From contig DASYXA010000079.1 in assembly GCA_035935465.1 (NCBI GenBank), positions 1-11,419 on the forward strand: a stretch of DNA of 11,419 nt. The letters run 5' to 3'. The notes under the pieces were generated by a model. The model searched no databases. It saw only the letters and a list, made by a program, of their open reading frames with translations, and was not told the DNA's origin. Positions 7,200 to 11,419 of the stretch are shown here, in pieces; position 1 is the first letter of the stretch; each line of letters starts with the position of its first letter. Position numbers and translations under genes: made by a program. The DNA is from UBA4735 sp035935465 (GTDB lineage: Bacteria > Chloroflexota > Limnocylindria > P2-11E).

Positions 7200-7257
7200 A
7201 TCTCGAACCGACACTAGCACGCCGTCGGTGGCTCGTCCGAACACGGGTCGCGCTAGC
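7194..7257. promoter_or_regulatory. Compact divergent promoter region
   Basis: Only 34 bp separate the minus-strand regulator start (7193) from the leftmost possible plus-strand start (7228), or 64 bp if GTG 7258 is used. Both promoters must lie here or inside the coding ends. Weak TAnnnT-like hexamers are visible: TAGTGT on the minus strand at 7217-7212 and TAGCGT on the plus strand at 7254-7259. No convincing -35 boxes are seen. One or both transcripts may have very short or absent leaders. Confidence 0.3.
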
Positions 7258-8247
7258 GTGTCGCTCGTGGCCGGTCGTTCGCTGGGTCCGATCCCGCTGC
7301 CGACCGCGGGCGAGCGCGCGACCGGCGAGTTCACGTTCGCCGGCGACCCGGGCCTCGAGCAGTACCGCTGGCCGTTCGTCGCGCTCAGCGGGCCGTCCGA
7401 CGGGCCGACCGTCCTCATCACGGCGGGGATCCACGCCGCCGAGTACACCGGTATCGAGGCGGCGATCCGGATCGGCCGGTCGATCGACCCGACGCTCGTC
7501 CGCGGGACGATCGTCGTGCTCCCGCTCCTCAACCGCCCGGGCTTCTACGAGCGGAGCATCTACGTGAACCCCGAGGACAACGACAACCTCAACCGGCTGT
7601 TCCCCGGCCGAGCCGACGGGACCTGGGGCGAACGGTTCGCGCACCGGCTCCTCTCCGAGATCGTCACCAGGTGCGACAACGCGGTCGACCTGCACGCCGG
7701 CGATCTCATCGAGGACCTGGTGCCGTTCGTCATCTACCGCGAGACCGGCGACGCGGCGCTCGACGCGCGGATCACGCGCATGGCGAATGCCTACGGCGCG
7801 AAATGGGCGGTGAAGAGCGCGCCCACCGGCGAGCGGCCCGGATCGCTCTACGCGGTCGCGTGCCTGAACGGCGTCGCCGCGATGCTCGCGGAGTCCGGCG
7901 GGCGCGGCCTGCTCATCGAGGCGGACGTCGCGCGCCACGTCAGGGGTGTGACGAACATCTTGCGCTCCGTCGGCGCGCTCGCCGGCGGGCCCGACCTCGT
8001 GAAGCCGCCGACGGTCGTGAAGAGCTTCGACTGGCTGCGCTCGCCGGTCGAGGGCATCTTCCACCCGCGCGTCGCGGTGGGCCACCTGGTGAAGCAGGGC
8101 GAGCCGGTCGGCGAGCTGGTTGACCTCGTCGGCGAGCCGCTCGCGGAGGTGACCGCGCCGTCGAGCGGCGTGCTCCTGTTCATCGTGACCAGCCCGGCGA
8201 TCAAGAAGGACGGGCTGCTGCTGGCGGTCGGGGCGCTCGACCGCTAG
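7228..8247 (+). CDS. Succinylglutamate desuccinylase/aspartoacylase-family zinc hydrolase
   Basis: This 339-residue protein is of the M14-like AstE/AspA superfamily, zinc amidohydrolases that remove acyl groups from N-acylated amino acids or related amides. The zinc ligands are recognisable: GIHAAEYTG gives H69 and E72, and VDLHAGD gives H156. The probable catalytic Glu is E222 in MLAESGG. Substrate-side motifs NRPGFYER and DNDNLNRLFPG (about 102-127) are also typical. The C-terminal 70 residues (SPVEGIFHPRVAVGHLVKQGEPVGELVD) form the barrel-sandwich extension common in this family. The longest start is GTG 7228; GTG 7258 or 7267 fit equally well because no Shine-Dalgarno is clear, and a later start would leave room for a promoter. 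It is divergent from the exporter operon. The substrate is not predictable. Confidence 0.9.
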   Translation: MARPNTGRASVSLVAGRSLGPIPLPTAGERATGEFTFAGDPGLEQYRWPFVALSGPSDGPTVLITAGIHAAEYTGIEAAIRIGRSIDPTLVRGTIVVLPLLNRPGFYERSIYVNPEDNDNLNRLFPGRADGTWGERFAHRLLSEIVTRCDNAVDLHAGDLIEDLVPFVIYRETGDAALDARITRMANAYGAKWAVKSAPTGERPGSLYAVACLNGVAAMLAESGGRGLLIEADVARHVRGVTNILRSVGALAGGPDLVKPPTVVKSFDWLRSPVEGIFHPRVAVGHLVKQGEPVGELVDLVGEPLAEVTAPSSGVLLFIVTSPAIKKDGLLLAVGALDR

Positions 8248-8273
8248 CGCGTCACTTCAAGCGGTGGCCAACG
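8238..8273. repeat. 36-bp direct repeat, left copy
   Basis: This copy matches 8771-8806 in 34 of 36 positions; the differences are T8245/C8778 and A8259/C8792. It spans the last codons and TAG of the hydrolase gene and the 3' end of the decayed gene copy. The paired repeat brackets a 533-bp offset that contains only gene debris. Confidence 0.8.
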
Positions 8274-8382
8274 TACGCGGCCGGGCTCGAAGGACAGCGG
8301 GATGTAGCTGAGCGCGCTCGCGCAGCGCGCGGTCGATCGGCTCGCGGTGCTCGAGCCCGGCGTCGTTCGACGTCGCGATCGC
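8252..8382 (-). pseudogene. Decayed partial copy of the downstream transglutaminase-like gene
   Basis: Two blocks match the intact gene at 8785-9384. Bases 8252-8273 match 8785-8806 (21 of 22), and 8290-8382 match 9011-9105 (about 90%, seven substitutions plus a 2-bp deletion near 8316). About 187 bp of the intact gene (8824-9010) is missing between them. The piece joining the blocks, 8271-8289, is the exact reverse complement of 8805-8823, which suggests a small inversion. Read on the minus strand it gives EWNDAAIATSNDAGLEHREP, where the intact protein has HWGAIAKSNYAGLEYREP. The frame then breaks, and the remnant ends AAYVGHRLK where the intact gene has AAGLVGHRWK. The frameshift and deletion make it non-functional. 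It may be a paralogue that decayed, not a recent duplicate. Confidence 0.8.
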
Positions 8383-8503
8383 CGCATCGTTCCATTCCGG
8401 CGCGGTCGCGGGCCGATGACGGTCCGGTCATCTGTCCGGCGGTGCGCAGGTGTATGAATGGTCGGCGACGCCATGCCCCGAGCGGGGCGAGAAGGATCCT
8501 CTC

Positions 8504-8659
8504 ATGCCGGCCACCCCGAAATCGATCGATCCGGCCGCGGTCACGACGGCGCAGCGGCAGAAGCTCACGCCCGGCAACGAGAAGCGTCCCTGGGACCGGC
8601 CTGGGCCTGCACATTCAGCCAGCGCATCGCCCAGCAACACCATGGACGTCTGTGGCTGA
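8504..8659 (+). pseudogene. Orphan gene start (good ribosome-binding site), truncated and fused to kinase debris
   Basis: GAAGGA at about 8490-8495 followed by a short spacer and ATG 8504 is a convincing translation start. The first about 27 residues (MPATPKSIDPAAVTTAQRQK, then LTPGNEK) look like a normal protein N-terminus, but no family was recognised. By about 8590 the DNA becomes a histidine-kinase 3' end read out of frame, giving 51 residues to TGA at 8657-8659. A TATGAAT sequence at 8453-8459 could be a leftover -10. It is most simply a truncated gene. A real 51-residue small protein is possible but less likely. Confidence 0.45.
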
Positions 8660-8730
8660 AGTCGACGGGCGACAGCGGGAGCGTCTTCGCGCTGGCGCTG
8701 CCGCTGGCCGGGAGCGGGACCCCGCGGTGA
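8592..8730 (+). pseudogene. 3' end of a sensor histidine kinase, frameshifted
   Basis: GTGLGLHI (8592-8615) is the ATP-binding G2 box of a histidine kinase. After one extra base (C8616) the frame resumes as SQRIAQQHHGRLWLKST and SGSVFALALPL, ending at TGA 8728-8730. Together this is the classic last 45 residues of a kinase HATPase domain. Nothing upstream in any frame supplies the N-, G1- or H-boxes, so only a tail fragment remains. It is unrelated in sequence to the intact kinase at 2103-3527, whose G2 box continues GTGLGLSIARAIV, so it came from another kinase gene. Confidence 0.8.
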
Positions 8731-8770
8731 TCACGCCTGCCCGTCGGCACGCGGACCCGGCGCGTCTGCG

Positions 8771-8806
8771 CGACCGCCAGCGCGTCACTTCCAGCGGTGG
8801 CCAACG
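8771..8806. repeat. 36-bp direct repeat, right copy
   Basis: This is the partner of 8238-8273 (34 of 36 identical). It covers the 3' end of the intact transglutaminase-like gene plus 14 bp beyond its stop. Because the match extends past the stop into what is hydrolase coding sequence in the left copy, the intervening DNA looks inserted or duplicated between two once-adjacent convergent gene ends. Confidence 0.8.
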
Positions 8807-9384
8807 AGCCCGGCCGCGTACGTCCGGCGCTCGAGGCGGTGCAGCCCCTTCGCGACCGCCGGCGCGAGCAGCGGCGTGTGCGAGATGTCCAGCAAATATT
8901 CGGGGATGAACCAGACGTCCGTGGCCGAGGTCATCCAGGCGCGATCGTCGAACCGCGACAGGTCCACCGGCCGCGAGAACGTGCGCAGCGTGCGCTCCCG
9001 GCGGAGATTGAAGTACAGCGGGAAGTAGCTGAGCGCGAGCTCGCGCAGCGTGCGGTAGATCGGCTCGCGGTACTCGAGCCCGGCGTAGTTCGACTTCGCG
9101 ATCGCGCCCCAGTGGCCCCGCTCCTTGAACACCGCGAGGACATGGTCGGTGTCCTGCTCGGCCTCGAGGTCCAGGATCAGCGGCGGTCGGCCGATCGCGC
9201 GCAGCGCCGCCGCGCCGAAGATCGCCGCCTCGAGGCAGTGCGCCGTGCGCTCCTTCAGCACGCGCCGCGGGGACCAAGCGGTGGTCGCGATGTGATACGG
9301 GAGGTCGTCGAGGAAGCGCTGGACACCGTGCGGCGTCTTGAGCGACCGGAGCTTCCGAAGCTCGGCCGGGGTGAGCTCCTGCAT
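8785..9384 (-). CDS. Transglutaminase-like (cysteine-protease fold) hypothetical protein
   Basis: This 199-residue protein starts at ATG 9384-9382 (MQELTPAELRKLRSLKTPHG). The central part resembles the transglutaminase-like fold. ERTAHCLEAAIFGAAAL places a candidate nucleophile C50 at the start of a helix. LILDLEAEQDTDHVLAVF places a candidate catalytic H81 on a strand. GHWGAIAKSNYAGLEYREP (90-108) may supply the third residue. The rest (LSYFPLYFNLRRERTLRTFS, VWFIPEYLLDIS, GLVGHRWK) is typical of an uncharacterised bacterial family with no known substrate. No signal peptide or membrane segment is seen, so it is probably cytoplasmic. The Shine-Dalgarno is weak. It is divergent from the secreted propeller gene and convergent with the debris region, where a broken copy of it lies. 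The family role is unknown and the fold assignment is inference from motif order. Confidence 0.8.
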   Translation of the reverse strand: MQELTPAELRKLRSLKTPHGVQRFLDDLPYHIATTAWSPRRVLKERTAHCLEAAIFGAAALRAIGRPPLILDLEAEQDTDHVLAVFKERGHWGAIAKSNYAGLEYREPIYRTLRELALSYFPLYFNLRRERTLRTFSRPVDLSRFDDRAWMTSATDVWFIPEYLLDISHTPLLAPAVAKGLHRLERRTYAAGLVGHRWK

Positions 9385-9471
9385 GCCACATTCTGGCGCC
9401 TCGCGCGCCGACCGAGCGACACAGCGCTGGACGGGGCGACCGACCGGCGGGCGACACGGCGGCGGGTATTG

Positions 9472-9485
9472 CCGAAACGTTTACC
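9472..9485. promoter_or_regulatory. AAACGTTT palindrome in the divergent intergenic region
   Basis: The 164-bp gap 9385-9548 between divergent genes holds CCGAAACGTTTACC. Its perfect 8-bp palindrome AAACGTTT (9475-9482) stands out in G+C-rich surroundings, 66 bp before the propeller gene's ATG. LacI-family operators often have a central CG within an A/T-flanked palindrome of this kind, so a sugar-responsive operator is conceivable. TAGGGT at 9507-9512 is a possible -10 for the plus-strand gene. No regulator of this type is in the window. Confidence 0.25.
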
Positions 9486-9548
9486 GCCGCGACGCGCGCG
9501 CGTGAGTAGGGTCGACCGGCTGCCAAGGCAGCTGGGAGGTTGCGCTGC

Positions 9549-11321
9549 ATGTCGCTTCGGCATCTCATCGCCCCGGTCTCGATCGCCGCGATCGTCCTGG
9601 GCTCCATCGTTTTGGACGGCCGACCCGCGCTCGCCGCTGGCCAGACCGTCACGGCGACGGTCCTCTTGCCGTCGAACGGCGGCGGCGTCGCGCGCCGCGA
9701 GTGGACGGCATCCGGCGGCGCGGTCAACGGCGTGAACGGGTACGTCATCACGCTCGATCCCGCGACCGTCGGCACGTACTTCACCCTCGGACTCGCGTCG
9801 ACCAACACCGGCGCCGGAGCGCCGAGCATCGCCTTCTACACCGACATGACGAACGGGATCACCTGCGGCACCTTCGACGGCAACCCCGGAGCCGCGGGGG
9901 TCGTGTGCGGCGACCACGCGATCGTCTACCTGCTCGCTGGCGCGAACGTCACGTTCGCCTATCAGAGCGGGCTGCCGGTGCCGCCACCTCCGGCGTTCGT
10001 CGCCTCGAAGTTCACGTTCTCCGCGCCGATCGCGCTGCCCTTCCCGGCGGGCGCCGAGCAGGGCAACATCGGCGAGCCGTCGGTCGACGTCGACCCGTCG
10101 AACGACAACATCTACGTCACCTCGCCGACCGGCATCCCCTGTGGCGCATCCAACGCGGAATGCGTCGTGTTCTGGCGCTCGACCGACGAGGGCGCGACGT
10201 TCACGCAGCCTGCCCCGAACGCGTTCCTGAGTCCCCTCGGCGGCGGCGACAGCGACGTCATCCACGACGGCCTCGGCAACGTGTTCGCCGCCGACCTGCG
10301 GTCGCTCGTCTACACCGGTGTCTGGCGTTCGGTCGACCAGGGCGATACCTGGACCTCCACCGACATGGGGCCGTGCTCCGACCGCCAGTGGATCGCCTGG
10401 GGCGGTCCGAACGCGCCGACCGGCCCGCTCACGATCTACGAGACCCAGAACTCCGGCGCCTGCGTGCCCGGGGCGTTGTTCCAGTTCTGGCGGTCGATCG
10501 ACGACGGGCAGTCGTTCCTTCCGGTCGGGGTCGTCGGCGCCAACGACCTGTCGCAGCTCGGGTACACCGCCGACGCGACGGTCCAGGGTGCGGTCGAGGC
10601 GAAGCTCGCCGTCGATCAGCTGTCCGGTGCGATCTACATCGCCTGGGCGACCCAGGCCATCGAAGACGCGACCGGCGCGACGACCCGCATCCTCGTGGTC
10701 AGCCGCTCGGCCGACGGTGGCGCGACGTGGACGAGCCATCTCGCTTACGCCGGCCCGCTCGGCACGAGCATCCAGAACCTCTTCCCCGTGATCGCCATCG
10801 ATCACGGTGGCAACGCCTACGCCGCGTTCTCCACGCAGCTCTCCGGGCAGAACATGGGCGTGTACCTGGTGACCTCGACCGACCGCGGGGCCAGCTGGTC
10901 CGCGGCGCAGCGCGTGAATCCGGTGGATCAGACCGCGGTCTTCCCGGCCATCGCGGCCGGCGACAACGGGCGGGTCGACCTGACCTGGATCGGCACGCCG
11001 GGGACGACGGTCAGCGATCCGACGAACCAATGGAACATCTTCTTCGGTCAGTCGCGGAACGCGGACAAGCGCTCGCCGCGCTGGTCGACCGGCCAGATCA
11101 GCACGCAGGTCATGCACCGCGGCGACATCTGCAACCGCGGGCTCAACTGCAATATCTTCGGCGGCAACCGCGACCTGGCCGACTTCATCACCGTCGCGAT
11201 CGACGCCGACGGGAACGCCAATGCGGTGTGGACCGATGACGCCAGCCAGCCGACGAAGGCGATCATGTTCTCGAAGCAGATCGGCGGTCCGAGGACCGGC
11301 AAGCTGCCGCCGAAGTCCTAG
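9549..11321 (+). CDS. Secreted Asp-box (BNR) beta-propeller protein, sialidase-like fold
   Basis: This is a 590-residue exported protein. ATG 9549 is chosen because GGGAGG (9534-9539) sits 9 nt before it; a TTG at 9540 overlaps the end of that site. The signal peptide is MSLRHLIAPVSIAAIVLGSI with probable cleavage after ALAA (about 30). Residues 31-145 form a small beta-rich domain, followed by the linker PVPPPPAF. The rest is a propeller with five Asp-boxes (S-x-D-x-G-x-[TS]-[WF]) at 211-218, 261-268, 316-323, 387-394 and 443-450. No FRIP motif or clear arginine triad is visible, so true sialidase activity is doubtful; it may be a binding or structural propeller. The last 60 residues have a Cys-containing motif, HRGDICNRGLNCNIFGGNRD, before IDADGNANAVWTDD. 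It is monocistronic, ending before a strong hairpin. Confidence 0.9.
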   Translation: MSLRHLIAPVSIAAIVLGSIVLDGRPALAAGQTVTATVLLPSNGGGVARREWTASGGAVNGVNGYVITLDPATVGTYFTLGLASTNTGAGAPSIAFYTDMTNGITCGTFDGNPGAAGVVCGDHAIVYLLAGANVTFAYQSGLPVPPPPAFVASKFTFSAPIALPFPAGAEQGNIGEPSVDVDPSNDNIYVTSPTGIPCGASNAECVVFWRSTDEGATFTQPAPNAFLSPLGGGDSDVIHDGLGNVFAADLRSLVYTGVWRSVDQGDTWTSTDMGPCSDRQWIAWGGPNAPTGPLTIYETQNSGACVPGALFQFWRSIDDGQSFLPVGVVGANDLSQLGYTADATVQGAVEAKLAVDQLSGAIYIAWATQAIEDATGATTRILVVSRSADGGATWTSHLAYAGPLGTSIQNLFPVIAIDHGGNAYAAFSTQLSGQNMGVYLVTSTDRGASWSAAQRVNPVDQTAVFPAIAAGDNGRVDLTWIGTPGTTVSDPTNQWNIFFGQSRNADKRSPRWSTGQISTQVMHRGDICNRGLNCNIFGGNRDLADFITVAIDADGNANAVWTDDASQPTKAIMFSKQIGGPRTGKLPPKS

Positions 11322-11334
11322 CCGCGACGAATGA

Positions 11335-11362
11335 GAGCGGCGGGCATCGCTGCCCGCCGCTC
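11335..11362 (+). terminator. 12-bp perfect hairpin after the propeller gene
   Basis: GAGCGGCGGGCA (11335-11346) and TGCCCGCCGCTC (11351-11362) are perfect arms around a TCGC loop, beginning 14 bp after the stop. The stem is G+C-rich and very stable. There is no T-tract after it, so it is either an atypical intrinsic terminator, common in high-GC bacteria, or a 3'-end stabiliser. Confidence 0.65.
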
Positions 11363-11402
11363 GAGATCGGTTGTCGCTGCTGGGGAGGAGGTGCGCGATA
11401 GC

Positions 11403-11419
11403 GTGATCTTCTCGCGGCT
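11403..11419 (+). CDS. Possible start of a further gene, cut by the window edge
   Basis: GGGGAGGAGGTG (about 11382-11393) is the strongest Shine-Dalgarno-like sequence in the window, and GTG 11403 lies about 11 nt after it, followed by open codons to the end (MIFSR). Only five codons are visible, so neither the frame nor the product can be confirmed. Confidence 0.25.

Noticed and set aside
7060..8085. Minus-strand frame of 341 codons opposite the hydrolase
   Set aside because: The hydrolase on the plus strand has its zinc ligands and catalytic Glu in place; the minus frame is charged low-complexity sequence.
8238..8806. The paired 36-bp repeats as attachment sites or insertion-sequence ends
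   Set aside because: No integrase or transposase, no terminal inverted repeats and no target duplication outside the repeat. The repeats are explained by gene homology, so duplication is the simpler view.
1354..9105. GCGATCGC octamers as evidence for a cyanobacterium
   Set aside because: Base composition, codon use and gene families do not fit. The octamers cluster in Ala/Ile-rich membrane genes, so they are kept only as a statistical oddity.
9255..11117. Long minus-strand frame (620 codons) opposite the propeller gene
   Set aside because: The plus strand has a signal peptide, ribosome-binding site, five Asp-boxes and a terminator-like hairpin; the minus frame has an Arg/Asp/Gly-rich composition and no domain.
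1..11419. CRISPR array, tRNA, rRNA or riboswitch
   Set aside because: No regularly spaced long repeats, no cloverleaf-like or conserved RNA motifs were recognised in any gap.

Overview
The window is about 70% G+C and consists of bacterial chromosomal DNA. Two things suggest a Chloroflexota-like, possibly soil-dwelling, high-GC organism: the lineage-typical C-terminal Ig-like domain at the left edge (many tryptophans and glycines) and a histidine-kinase remnant of a type common there. An actinobacterium cannot be excluded by eye. No tRNA, rRNA, CRISPR array, transposase or phage gene was seen.

Layout. (1) 1-468 (+) is the 3' end of a large, probably exported protein. (2) 469-7193 (-) is one tightly packed transcription unit of seven genes. 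In transcription order they are a GbsR/MarR-type regulator, an ABC-2 ATPase, a two-halved ABC-2 permease, an OmpR-family response regulator, a sensor histidine kinase, a four-helix membrane protein, and a membrane protein with a C-terminal His/Cys-rich domain. Three junctions are 4-bp stop/start overlaps. The regulator and kinase are in the same frame with only one TAG codon between them. Four 11-bp direct repeats lie between the kinase and the last two genes; this is the layout expected of an OmpR/PhoB-type binding site. (3) 7228-8247 (+) is a succinylglutamate desuccinylase/aspartoacylase-family metallohydrolase, divergent from the long unit. (4) 8248-8784 contains only gene debris: a decayed partial copy of the next gene, an orphan ribosome-binding site and gene start, and a frameshifted 3' end of a histidine kinase. 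(5) 8785-9384 (-) is a small transglutaminase-like protein. (6) 9549-11321 (+) is a secreted five-Asp-box (BNR) beta-propeller protein, followed by a strong hairpin and a possible next start at the right edge.

How the genes may work together (inference). The ABC exporter is sandwiched between a one-component regulator and a two-component system, which suggests envelope-stress or drug/lipid-export control. The two terminal membrane genes look like the direct target of the two-component system through the 11-bp repeats. The least described parts are the His/Cys membrane protein with its putative operator, and the rearranged region 8238-8806.
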